This document shows positions 1 through 5,680 of a DNA stretch of 10,725 bases, one piece after another. The notes beneath the pieces were generated by a model that had not been told where the DNA came from, made no database searches, and saw nothing but the letters and a program-made list of their open reading frames with translations. Source of the DNA: Gammaproteobacteria bacterium (GTDB lineage Bacteria > Pseudomonadota > Gammaproteobacteria > Methylococcales > Methylomonadaceae); assembly GCA_024276805.1 (NCBI GenBank), contig JAJRWJ010000081.1, positions 1-10,725 of the forward strand. Direction: 5' to 3'. How positions within the stretch are numbered: position 1 is the first letter of the stretch; each line of letters starts with the position of its first letter. The position numbers and the translations under genes are program-made.

Positions 1-668
1 ACTTCATGGGCGCTGGTCGATGCGGAAATCTGCTTGTCGTCTTTTTCCATGACATCCCTGACCAGGCTCTCGGAATCACTGCTGAGCAGGGTTTCAACGG
101 GAAGTTTGCCCAGATAATTGCCAAGCCGGTCGATGACGAACAGGCCATCACCGTATGTTGGCAGATCCTTTTTACGCCGCAGGTAACGCAGCACCACATC
201 CAGACTGATATCTCCACGCACCGCGACCAGCTCATGGCTCATCAAGCGTCCGGCGGTATCTTCTTCGAAAGACAGACTGGTTTCAAGTTTTGCCCGGATG
301 GCGTTATCCAGCGATGCTTCGATCGTGGTGCGCAGTTCCCGGGGCAAATCGACGATCACTTCAGCCAGATCCTGCACATCCATTTCCGATGCCGCAGAAA
401 CCAGCTCGTTCTCATCCATCTCACTGATCAGTACATCCCGCACTTCTTCCTGAACTTCGGACAGCACATCGGCATCCAGCTGATCCGGCGTATGCTGCCA
501 AAGAATACTCCGCTCTCTGGGCGGCAGGGATTCCAGAAGGTCACTCAGTTCGGCGGCATGCATCGATGCCGTTATATTCTTCAGCTCCTGAAAATCCTGC
601 TCTTCAATAGCCTGAAAAACCTTCTCCCGTACTGTTTCATCCTCAGCCAGCTGTGCTGATTCCTGCAT
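1..668 (-). CDS. mgtE: Magnesium transporter MgtE, N-terminal part (cut by window edge)
   Basis: MgtE is an inner-membrane Mg2+ channel gated by cytoplasmic Mg2+ sensing. The minus strand is open from an ATG at 668 to the window edge (222 codons and 2 bases), so only the cytosolic part is present. Residues about 15-130 are the helical MgtE_N domain, rich in Leu and acidic residues. The first CBS domain begins near the family signature EEDTAGRLMSHELVAV (135-150) and continues through the RYLRRKKDLP and LFVIDRLGNYLGKL segments. The second CBS domain and the membrane pore lie outside the window. The start is supported by GGGAAG about 6 nt upstream. The 217-codon plus-strand ORF over the same bases is a shadow. 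The leader upstream holds the hairpin repeat copy A. The family assignment is secure; no M-box-type Mg2+ leader was recognised. Confidence 0.93.
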   Translation of the reverse strand, partial: MQESAQLAEDETVREKVFQAIEEQDFQELKNITASMHAAELSDLLESLPPRERSILWQHTPDQLDADVLSEVQEEVRDVLISEMDENELVSAASEMDVQDLAEVIVDLPRELRTTIEASLDNAIRAKLETSLSFEEDTAGRLMSHELVAVRGDISLDVVLRYLRRKKDLPTYGDGLFVIDRLGNYLGKLPVETLLSSDSESLVRDVMEKDDKQISASTSAHE

Positions 669-693
669 GATTGTCTTCCCGCTGATTAATTTG

Positions 694-830
694 TTCCCGT
701 AATGACGGGAACTAATCCGGCACACGTATGTGCCGACAGTATCAATGGCCACCAGCCATTGGATTATGAAATAAACAGCCAGTCAAATTGGCTGTTTTAT
801 TGCTAAAAACATCCCCTGGATGGGTGTTTA
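694..830. repeat. Multi-hairpin intergenic repeat, copy A
   Basis: This stretch is a chain of short inverted repeats. TTCCCGT/ACGGGAA lies at 694-700/705-711, CGGCACA/TGTGCCG at 718-724/729-735, CAATGGC/GCCATTG at 743-749/755-761, and AAACAGCCA/TGGCTGTTT at 773-781/789-797. A terminal AAACA...TGTTT module lies at about 804-830. Bases 705-761 match 2722-2778 (copy B) at 50 of 57 positions by hand alignment. The terminal module 804-830 matches 2786-2812 at 21 of 27. Copy A carries an extra hairpin (773-797) that copy B lacks. It ends about 25 nt upstream of the mgtE ATG, inside its presumed leader, and leaves the mgtE ribosome binding site untouched. I do not recognise it as a named family. Confidence 0.8.
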
Positions 831-1087
831 AAGACACTGACAAATTTACCTGGCATCACTAAACTCTCATCCATGGCGTATTTTTCCATGCCCCGCGCTT
901 CCAGGAAAACCGGCCATGTTGCCACGGATCCGTGTCGTGTTACCGGCGCCTTGCCAGGGTCCGCAATCCGGAAAACACATGCGCACCATCCTTTGCTCAT
1001 GAGACGCATGGACAGGGCATGAAGATTTCAGAATAAACCGGTGGAATGATAGCATAGCTGATTTTAGTTTCGGGAAACGGCAGGCAA
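831..1087. other. Intergenic region with no recognised gene
   Basis: Between the hairpin repeat and the small ORF at 1088 I see no convincing gene on either strand. Overlapping 60-70 codon minus-strand ORFs here have no recognisable motif and no clear ribosome binding site. Minor items are a 12-bp palindrome CACGGATCCGTG at 923-934 and CTCATCCATGG at about 867-877. The latter matches the reverse complement of the end of copy B and may be a decayed fragment of the same repeat. The promoters of mgtE and of the hydrolase gene probably lie in this region, but I could not fix either. Confidence 0.4.
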
Positions 1088-1213
1088 ATGTTCATGTCTC
1101 TTGATTCGCCATCGATAAAATCCCCGCCCATCGATCTCGTCCACACGACTGCTGAAGCAGACGATGGTTTAGCTGGCATCACCATACCTGATCAGCATCC
1201 GGAAACGACATAA
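1088..1213 (+). CDS. Possible small ORF (41 aa) coupled to the downstream hydrolase
   Basis: A 41-codon frame starts at ATG 1088 (a second in-frame ATG is at 1094) and stops with TAA at 1211-1213. The last A of the stop is the first base of the hydrolase ATG (TAATG), a typical translational-coupling arrangement. An AGG lies 3 nt upstream of the first ATG, which is a weak and rather close ribosome binding site. The product is polar and Pro/Thr/Asp-rich, with no membrane segment, signal peptide or Cys motif. I recognise no family. It could equally be leader sequence with a chance open frame; the overlap with the next start is the only real argument for it. Confidence 0.25.
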   Translation: MFMSLDSPSIKSPPIDLVHTTAEADDGLAGITIPDQHPETT

Positions 1214-2190
1214 TGAGCAACACCGGGAAGTTGCTGATCAATGGCCAGAACATAAAACCTGGCAGCCACACCAGGATCGATCTGCGGCTGCCGGCATTGT
1301 ACAGTGGTTCACCACTGACCATGCCGGTCCATGTCATTCACGGTAAAAACCCAGGGCCGCGGTTGTTTGTCAGTGCGGCAATCCACGGCGACGAACTGAA
1401 TGGCATTGAAATCATCCGCAGACTGATGCAGCTGCCAGTATTTGACAATTTGTGCGGCGCCCTGCTGATGATCCCCATGGTCAATGTCTACGGGGTTCTT
1501 GCCAAATCCCGCTACCTGCCAGATCGTCGCGACTTGAATCGCTGTTTTCCAGGATCCCCTGAAGGCTCCCTTGCCGCGCGTCTGGCCGATTTGTTCATGT
1601 CTGAAATCGTCGCCAATTGCCATTATGGCATCGATCTGCATACAGCGGCGGTGCATCGCAGCAACCTGCCGCAAATCCGCGCCGACCTGGATGATGATCA
1701 CACCCTGACTCTGGCGCTGGCATTTGCTGCACCCCTTTTGCTCAATTCCAGACTGCGGGGTGGTTCACTTAGAAAATCCGCATCGGAAAAAGGCGTGACG
1801 ATGCTGCCCTACGAGGCAGGGGAAGCGTTGCGCTTCGATGAAAACTGCATTCTTGCCGGTGTCCAGGGTATTATCGGAGTAATGCATCACCTGGGCATGC
1901 TGAGTAACGACAAACCGCTCACACAGGTTGATCAGGAAACCTGTATCGCACATTCCAGCAACTGGCTCAGGGCGCCGGTGAGTGGTATTTTGCGCAGCTC
2001 TGCGGCGCTGGGAATGCGTATTGAACGCCATACTGTCGTTGGCAGCATCAGCGATCCGTCAACGAACAGCGAGACGAAAGTGACGGCCCCATCTGCCGGT
2101 TTGATTATCGGCCGCAGTGAAATGCCCCTGGTGTATGGAGGAGATGCGCTTTTTCACATTGCACGGCTCGAGGGTGATGCCGGCCCCTGA
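1213..2190 (+). CDS. Succinylglutamate desuccinylase/aspartoacylase-family zinc hydrolase
   Basis: A 325-residue cytosolic metallohydrolase of the AstE/AspA branch of the M14 carboxypeptidase fold; such enzymes cleave N-acyl groups from amino acids or related amides. The zinc site is visible: H58 and E61 in AAIHGDELNG, and H143 in GIDLHTAA. Substrate-binding DLNRCFPG (107-114, R110) and a likely catalytic Glu in PYEAGE (E201 or E204) are also present, in the usual order. The C-terminal part (about 240-325) looks like the beta-rich accessory domain of the family. The start follows GGAAA at about 7 nt and overlaps the stop of a possible 41-codon ORF. No terminator with a U-tract follows; a GC hairpin at 2219-2257 lacks one. 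Relatives are often encoded beside rimK, but rimK is not seen here. The true substrate cannot be read from sequence. Confidence 0.88.
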   Translation: MSNTGKLLINGQNIKPGSHTRIDLRLPALYSGSPLTMPVHVIHGKNPGPRLFVSAAIHGDELNGIEIIRRLMQLPVFDNLCGALLMIPMVNVYGVLAKSRYLPDRRDLNRCFPGSPEGSLAARLADLFMSEIVANCHYGIDLHTAAVHRSNLPQIRADLDDDHTLTLALAFAAPLLLNSRLRGGSLRKSASEKGVTMLPYEAGEALRFDENCILAGVQGIIGVMHHLGMLSNDKPLTQVDQETCIAHSSNWLRAPVSGILRSSAALGMRIERHTVVGSISDPSTNSETKVTAPSAGLIIGRSEMPLVYGGDALFHIARLEGDAGP

Positions 2191-2311
2191 AGGTCAGATA
2201 TTGCTGTGCTACCTGATATTTCTGCTGCTGGTCGAAATATCCCACGGCCAGCAGAAATGACAGAAAACAGACCGCCAAACCAGATTGCGTTGCAATTGTT
2301 TTTAATTAAGC

Positions 2312-2339
2312 TTGACAAGCGCCTCAATACATCTATAAT
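2312..2339 (+). promoter_or_regulatory. Consensus sigma70 promoter of the cold-shock gene
   Basis: TTGACA (2312-2317) and TATAAT (2334-2339) both match the sigma70 consensus fully, with a 16-nt spacer. Transcription should start near 2346, leaving a leader of about 145 nt that is T-rich in its last third. Long structured leaders are typical of cold-inducible csp mRNAs. I did not find a clear match to the E. coli cold-box sequence. Confidence 0.8.
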
Positions 2340-2490
2340 ACTGTCAGTCAGAAAATATGATTTACCTTGTGTTTACCGCTTCGATGTTTCTCCTGTAGTT
2401 TCTCGTCCTGTTCTTCAAGTAATTCCACATTATCTGCTTCACCCGCCTTATTTTTAAGGTTTTTATATTTATATTTTTATAGGACTTATT

Positions 2491-2706
2491 ATGTCTACAG
2501 TATCCACCGGCACCGTCAAATGGTTTAACGCGGACAAGGGCTTCGGCTTTATCGAACAAAAACAAGGCCCCGATGTTTTCGTGCACTTCAGAAACATCCT
2601 CAGCACAAACGACAGCTTCAGAACCCTGGATGAAGGCCAGCAGGTTCAGTTCAAGGTCGCCAACGGCCCCAAAGGCCTGCAAGCCGAAGAAGTAACGGTT
2701 ATTTAG
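2491..2706 (+). CDS. Cold-shock domain protein (CspA family)
   Basis: A 71-residue single-domain OB-fold protein that binds single-stranded RNA/DNA and acts as an RNA chaperone in the cytoplasm. The N-terminal GTVKWFNADKGFGFI contains RNP1 (KGFGFI, 16-21), and RNP2 is DVFVHF (28-33); the C-terminal NGPKGLQAEEV is also typical. Length is normal for the family. The position after RNP2, usually Ser in FSAI, is Arg here (FRNI), a variant I have seen in other gammaproteobacterial copies. AGGA at 2481-2484 sits 6 nt before the ATG. It is monocistronic, driven by the consensus promoter at 2312-2339. The stop codon TAG is directly followed by hairpin repeat copy B, and the first true terminator is at 2881. 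Which csp paralogue it is cannot be said. Confidence 0.95.
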   Translation: MSTVSTGTVKWFNADKGFGFIEQKQGPDVFVHFRNILSTNDSFRTLDEGQQVQFKVANGPKGLQAEEVTVI

Positions 2707-2812
2707 TTCCCTCTATAAACGACGGGAAGCAATCCGGCACAGGGATGTGCCGGCAGTATCAATGGCTACAAGCCATTGATACTGCATAAAACAGACCATG
2801 GATGAGTGTTTA
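2707..2812. repeat. Multi-hairpin intergenic repeat, copy B
   Basis: The repeat begins on the base after the cold-shock stop codon. TTCCC (2707-2711) pairs loosely with GGGAA (2724-2728). CCGGCACA (2734-2741) pairs with TGTGCCGG (2746-2753) around a 4-nt loop. CAGTATCAATGGCT (2754-2767) pairs perfectly over 14 bp with 2771-2784 around an ACA loop. A terminal AAACA...TGTTT module ends near 2812. It is the better-preserved copy for the third hairpin and shares 50 of 57 bases with copy A over the first three modules. None of the stems is followed by a U-tract, so it is not an ordinary terminator. If transcribed with the csp mRNA, it would form a highly structured 3' end. Confidence 0.8.
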
Positions 2813-2880
2813 TAGATTGTAACTGTTAAACATACGCCGCCGGAATCTCCGAAAAGAGACGCCAGACGACGTAACGAAAA

Positions 2881-2914
2881 AGCCGCGCCTCCCTTCAGAG
2901 GCGCGGCTTTTTTA
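2881..2914. terminator. Bidirectional terminator between csp and the HPP gene
   Basis: Perfect 11-bp GC-rich arms AGCCGCGCCTC (2881-2891) and GAGGCGCGGCT (2898-2908) flank a 6-nt loop. A-residues precede (2876-2881) and a T-run follows (2908-2914). The structure would terminate the plus-strand csp transcript and the minus-strand HPP transcript, which converge here. Confidence 0.9.
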
Positions 2915-2968
2915 TTGCCAGAACAGCCATTACCGAATGCCCGTGCGTGCAACCGGCATCCCGCTCGC

Positions 2969-4153
2969 CTATACAGCTGCCGGCTCCTTGCCAATCTGAG
3001 TCGCCAGAGAAGCGTTGTACAGCGCGGCAAGCAGATTGGCCTGGTATACCATCCCCACCAGGCGATTCTCCGAGTCAACTATGGGAATCTGTCGATGACC
3101 ATCGATCGACATCAATGGAATCAATTCCACAATATGCGCCGTCTCCTGTAATACAACGCCGGGAGCGGTCATGATCTGTCCGACGCATTCCGGCTTGCTG
3201 GCTGTCAGGGCGGCCGTACGCCGGATAAAATTGCGAATTTTATCCTGAAAACTTTCATAGACATCCAGGTTGATGAATTTGAAAAAATCGTGCCCGGTGA
3301 CAATGCCAATGACACGCCGGCTTCTGTCCGTAACCGGCATGGCTTTCAGATTTTGTTTATACAGGATGCGCCATGCGTCTTCCACTTCCATGCCAAAATC
3401 GACCGACACCACCTCCCTGATCATGATATCGGCGCAACGGATATCCCCCCGGATACGCTTGAAGGTATTCAATTCCGTCTGTGTCAGGATTCTACTCAAC
3501 TCACTATGCGTCATATCGACAAAGAAATCCAGATCCTGCAAGGCCCTGTTCAGGTCTTCTTCGGAAATGCCGATCTTGTGACTGGGCGCACTGACAGTGT
3601 GCTTCTTTCCGGCAGCAGGCTTGACCTCCTCAGGAAGCGGACTGGGATAACTGTGCTTCATCACCAGGCGATTGATAAACACAGCCAGAACCAGCATGAA
3701 TGCGACATTGATCGCGACTGGCTGGATGACAAAATCATAGCCCAGTGAAGTAATGGATTCACCCGCCATGATCGGCGCCAGGCTTGTCGCCGCGCTGGGT
3801 GGGTGCAGGCAGCGCAGCAGCAGCATGACCAGGACAGAGCCACCAACTGCAACAGCTGCAGCCGAGGCCGTCTCATCGATGTACAGCGCACAAGTGACAC
3901 CCACCACCGCCGAACTCAATTGCCCGCCGGCAAATGGCCATGGCTGGGCCAGCGGACTGTTTGGAATAAAAAACAGGATCACCGTGGAAGCCCCCATCGA
4001 CGCCACAATCATGGGGTATTCCGGGCCCAGCGAGACAATATGCGTGACCAAGGCAATAAAAAATATCGAACAGAAGCAGGCGACAAGTGAATATACCTTG
4101 CCTTTGAGACTTAGATTGACGGGATCAACCGAAAGAAAACGCAAGAAACGCAT
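2969..4153 (-). CDS. HPP-family integral membrane protein with tandem CBS domains
   Basis: A 394-residue inner-membrane protein. Residues about 20-180 hold four or five hydrophobic segments of the HPP domain, with the signatures ASMGASTVILFFIPNSPLAQ (51-70), a PFAGGQ turn, and LHPPSAATSL (116-125), which gives the family its name. After a polar linker (about 165-230), two CBS domains follow at about 236-297 (IMIREVVSVD, then AMPVTDRSRRVIGIVTGHDF) and 325-390 (IMTAPGVVL, then QIPIVDSENRLVGMVYQANL). These probably bind adenine nucleotides and regulate the membrane part. HPP proteins of cyanobacteria and chloroplasts have been linked to nitrite transport; transfer of that role here is inference. 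The gene stands alone, with the bidirectional terminator downstream. No clear ribosome binding site precedes the ATG, so the start is moderately sure. Confidence 0.9.
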   Translation of the reverse strand: MRFLRFLSVDPVNLSLKGKVYSLVACFCSIFFIALVTHIVSLGPEYPMIVASMGASTVILFFIPNSPLAQPWPFAGGQLSSAVVGVTCALYIDETASAAAVAVGGSVLVMLLLRCLHPPSAATSLAPIMAGESITSLGYDFVIQPVAINVAFMLVLAVFINRLVMKHSYPSPLPEEVKPAAGKKHTVSAPSHKIGISEEDLNRALQDLDFFVDMTHSELSRILTQTELNTFKRIRGDIRCADIMIREVVSVDFGMEVEDAWRILYKQNLKAMPVTDRSRRVIGIVTGHDFFKFINLDVYESFQDKIRNFIRRTAALTASKPECVGQIMTAPGVVLQETAHIVELIPLMSIDGHRQIPIVDSENRLVGMVYQANLLAALYNASLATQIGKEPAAV

Positions 4154-4177
4154 GACAAGCCAATTGCAGAATTGAAA

Positions 4178-4206
4178 AAATAACCATACAAGATAGACTG
4201 GAAAAG
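4178..4206 (-). promoter_or_regulatory. Candidate promoter of the HPP gene
   Basis: On the minus strand, TTGTCG and TATCTT are separated by 17 nt, about 25 nt upstream of the HPP start codon. Both boxes are weaker than consensus. The -35 box overlaps one arm of the inverted repeat at 4212-4249, which could make that repeat an operator rather than an RNA structure. Coordinates are approximate. Confidence 0.3.
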
Positions 4207-4211
4207 CATTC

Positions 4212-4264
4212 CCGACAAGTGAACCGGCAATCTATTTCCACTTTGTCGGATTATTCAATGCCGG
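4212..4264. other. Interleaved inverted repeats upstream of the HPP gene
   Basis: Arms CCGACAAGTG (4212-4221) and CACTTTGTCGG (4239-4249, one bulged T) can form a hairpin. CCGGCA (4224-4229), inside its loop, is complementary to TGCCGG (4259-4264) beyond it. The two pairings interleave in H-type pseudoknot order. It may be an RNA leader element or a DNA operator; no known motif was recognised. Confidence 0.4.
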
Positions 4265-4374
4265 AAGCACAGCATTACAGGTAAAATGGCAAAACCATGT
4301 TGTCAGACAGGCGACGCACACTCCAAGACTCTCCACATGGGAATTATTAAAATTCCGGTAAGTTCAGTGCGAGA

Positions 4375-4399
4375 CAAAAAAGGGCGTCCTGGAGACGCC
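4375..4399 (-). terminator. Rho-independent terminator after the DUF1289 gene
   Basis: On the minus strand, GGCGTC and GACGCC (4399-4394 and 4388-4383) form a stem with a 5-nt loop and continue into a run of six T before a G. It lies just beyond the DUF1289 stop codon and closes that transcript. Confidence 0.8.
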
Positions 4400-4425
4400 A
4401 GAAAATGATCCACGAAGTGCATTGC

Positions 4426-4623
4426 TCATGGTCCACTGCTTAGTCTGGTATATTTCAACTTCCTGTACGCCGCCGCCTGTAAAATTTTTTCCCTCTCCCT
4501 GACATCGGCCCCACCCCATCCGGTAATCTCATGCAGCGCGCGAAAACAGCCCAGACAGATATCCTGCTCATTCAAACAACAATTTCTTATACAGGGGGAC
4601 TGTGGTTCCTGCTCGTCATTCAT
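4426..4623 (-). CDS. DUF1289 family Cys-rich small protein
   Basis: A 65-residue cytosolic protein carrying the DUF1289 signature SPCIRNCCLNEQDICLGCFR (9-28). C11, C15 or C16, C23 and C26 are spaced as in a small zinc- or metal-binding knuckle, followed by the conserved EITGW (32-36). The biochemical role of the family is not known to me. It has its own downstream terminator, so it forms a short independent transcript. A TATAAT (minus strand, about 4755-4760) lies 130 nt upstream without a good -35. No strong ribosome binding site precedes the chosen ATG, but the length and the position of the Cys motif suit the family. Confidence 0.85.
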   Translation of the reverse strand: MNDEQEPQSPCIRNCCLNEQDICLGCFRALHEITGWGGADVREREKILQAAAYRKLKYTRLSSGP

Positions 4624-4703
4624 CGGTGCATGAAGTTCTGTAATGGGCGGAGGTTCAATGTGGATTGCGCGGCTGGATCAGACTCTGTAGAAAGGACTCA
4701 GCC

Positions 4704-4787
4704 ATGGCAGCAACCGGTGCTTTTGACTTTAGCAAAAATTCGGAGCACAACGTATATTATAGCATTGCAGGACTGTATCACGCTTGA
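4704..4787 (+). CDS. Possible 27-residue peptide ORF
   Basis: ATG at 4704 is preceded by AAAGGA (4691-4696) at a 7-nt spacing, an excellent ribosome binding site for so short a frame. The peptide begins MAATGAFDF and ends YYSIAGLYHA before TGA at 4785-4787. It is not hydrophobic enough for a membrane peptide, and I recognise no family. No promoter could be fixed upstream. It may be a real small protein, a leader peptide, or chance. Confidence 0.22.
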   Translation: MAATGAFDFSKNSEHNVYYSIAGLYHA

Positions 4788-4855
4788 CACAATATCCGCT
4801 GCACAGGGCGAACGCATAATATAAATCACAAGGAAAATAGCGCCTTAGCCTACCC

Positions 4856-4967
4856 CCCGGATTCCGCGAGCTGCATCCGGGCTACGTTCGATTCAGGATT
4901 TGCCGCTTTGTTCTTGCCGATGAGCGCTGATTCCCGTAGCCCGGATGCAGCCTCAGCGGAATCCGGG
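4856..4967. repeat. REP doublet (REPIN-like) with GTAG heads
   Basis: Two inverted copies of a REP-type unit lie at 4856-4886 and 4935-4967, separated by 48 nt. The right unit reads GTAG followed by an imperfect palindrome, from CCCGGATGCAGC to GCGGAATCCGGG. The left unit is its reverse complement apart from short indels, ending in CTAC. GTAG-headed palindromes are the hallmark of REP elements mobilised by RAYT transposases. A near-identical sequence is, from memory, common in proteobacterial intergenic DNA. The pair can also fold into one long hairpin. No RAYT gene is in this window. Confidence 0.75.
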
Positions 4968-5117
4968 AAAAGCCGCCTCGACCCGGCTACACTCATCACC
5001 TATGGTAGTTCTCCTGATGGATTACCCTTTCCTTTTGGGTTTTCATGATTTTATATGCGCTCGCCGTGATCTGTTGCAGAAGACAGCAGCAGAATTGTCC
5101 GCGCCAGAAAAATGGGT

Positions 5118-5156
5118 AAAAAAAAGGCTGCATAAACAAGTTATGCAGCCTTTTTT
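5118..5156 (-). terminator. Terminator of the rplM-rpsI-tRNA-Gln transcript
   Basis: Perfect 16-bp arms (5120-5135 and 5141-5156) surround an ACAAG loop, with a GC core GGCTGC/GCAGCC. On the minus strand the stem runs into eight T residues. It lies 8 nt past the tRNA 3' end. The T-run on the opposite strand would also stop plus-strand transcription. Confidence 0.93.
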
Positions 5157-5164
5157 ACGTCTAC

Positions 5165-5238
5165 TGGCTGGGGAACAAGGATTCGAACCTTGGTTGGCGG
5201 AGTCAGAGTCCGCAGTCCTGCCGCTAGACGATTCCCCA
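5165..5238 (-). tRNA. tRNA-Gln (anticodon CUG)
   Basis: The minus strand reads as a 74-nt tRNA with an encoded 3' CCA (5165-5167). The acceptor stem is TGGGGAA/TTCCCCA and includes the U1-A72 pair typical of tRNA-Gln. The anticodon stem is GCGGA/TCCGC around the loop CTCTGAC, giving anticodon CUG for CAG codons. The T arm is CAAGG/CCTTG around TTCGAAT. It closely resembles the E. coli tRNA-Gln(CUG). It lies 29 nt downstream of the rpsI stop with no terminator between, so it is probably cut from the rplM-rpsI transcript. Confidence 0.96.
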
Positions 5239-5267
5239 AATTCGTGTTTGTCAGTGTCTTGTGAAGA

Positions 5268-5660
5268 TCAGCGTTTTGAGTATTGTGGACGCTTTCTCGC
5301 TTTATGCAAGCCGATTTTTTTACGTTCGACGACACGCGCATCACGGGTCACATAACCGGCCTTTCTCAAAACCGGACGCAGACCTTCATCGTAATCCATC
5401 AAGGCACGCGCCAGTCCATGTCTGATGGCACCGGCCTGACCTGACGGACCACCACCCTTGACGATGATATTGATATCCAGACTGCCGATCATATCGACAC
5501 ATTCCGCTGCCTGACGGGCAACCATCTGATCTGTCTTGCGACCAAAATAATCTTCGATGGTGTGATTGTTGATGATGAATTGACCAGACCCAGGTTTTGC
5601 GTAAACCCGTGCAATCGCTCTCTTGCGACGGCCTGTTCCATAATACTGCGCTGTTGCCAT
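5268..5660 (-). CDS. rpsI: 30S ribosomal protein S9
   Basis: A 130-residue S9 of normal length that binds the 16S rRNA 3' domain; its C-terminal tail reaches the P-site tRNA. Family landmarks are YYGTGRRKRAIARVY at the start, the IVKGGGPSGQAGAIRHGLAR loop in the middle, and the conserved C-terminal KARKRPQYSKR, whose final Lys-Arg contacts the tRNA anticodon region. It follows rplM by 20 nt, the usual two-gene operon. An AGG lies upstream of the ATG. It ends in TGA and is followed by tRNA-Gln. Nothing unusual is seen in the protein. Confidence 0.98.
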   Translation of the reverse strand: MATAQYYGTGRRKRAIARVYAKPGSGQFIINNHTIEDYFGRKTDQMVARQAAECVDMIGSLDINIIVKGGGPSGQAGAIRHGLARALMDYDEGLRPVLRKAGYVTRDARVVERKKIGLHKARKRPQYSKR

Positions 5661-5680
5661 TACTGTAACCTATTTCTTTA

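Larger units (their letters stand above)
4624..5117. other. Intergenic region, mostly non-coding
   Basis: Nearly 500 bases lie between the DUF1289 gene and the tRNA terminator. They contain a doubtful 27-codon ORF (4704-4787), isolated TTGACA (4784-4789) and TATAAT-like boxes that do not pair at normal spacing, and the REP doublet (4856-4967). Bases 4968-5117 show nothing I can identify. Longer plus-strand ORFs across the region have no family resemblance, and one runs through the antisense of the tRNA. Confidence 0.5.

Noticed and set aside
6..659. 217-codon plus-strand ORF at the left edge
   Set aside because: The minus strand of the same bases encodes a clear MgtE N-terminus; the plus-strand product has no family resemblance.
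669..830. Mg2+-sensing leader (M-box) upstream of mgtE
   Set aside because: The structured sequence here recurs downstream of the cold-shock gene, so it is a dispersed repeat; no M-box landmarks were recognised.
803..1185. Three overlapping 62-68 codon minus-strand ORFs
   Set aside because: There are no motifs or convincing ribosome binding sites, and mutually overlapping frames suggest chance.
2219..2257. Hairpin TTTCTGCTG/CAGCAGAAA as hydrolase terminator
   Set aside because: The 21-nt loop and the absence of a following T-run make it a poor terminator; it may be incidental.
4945..5355. 136-codon plus-strand ORF
   Set aside because: It runs through the antisense of tRNA-Gln, a terminator and the end of rpsI; its EQGFEPWL-type motif is the usual translation artefact of a tRNA gene.
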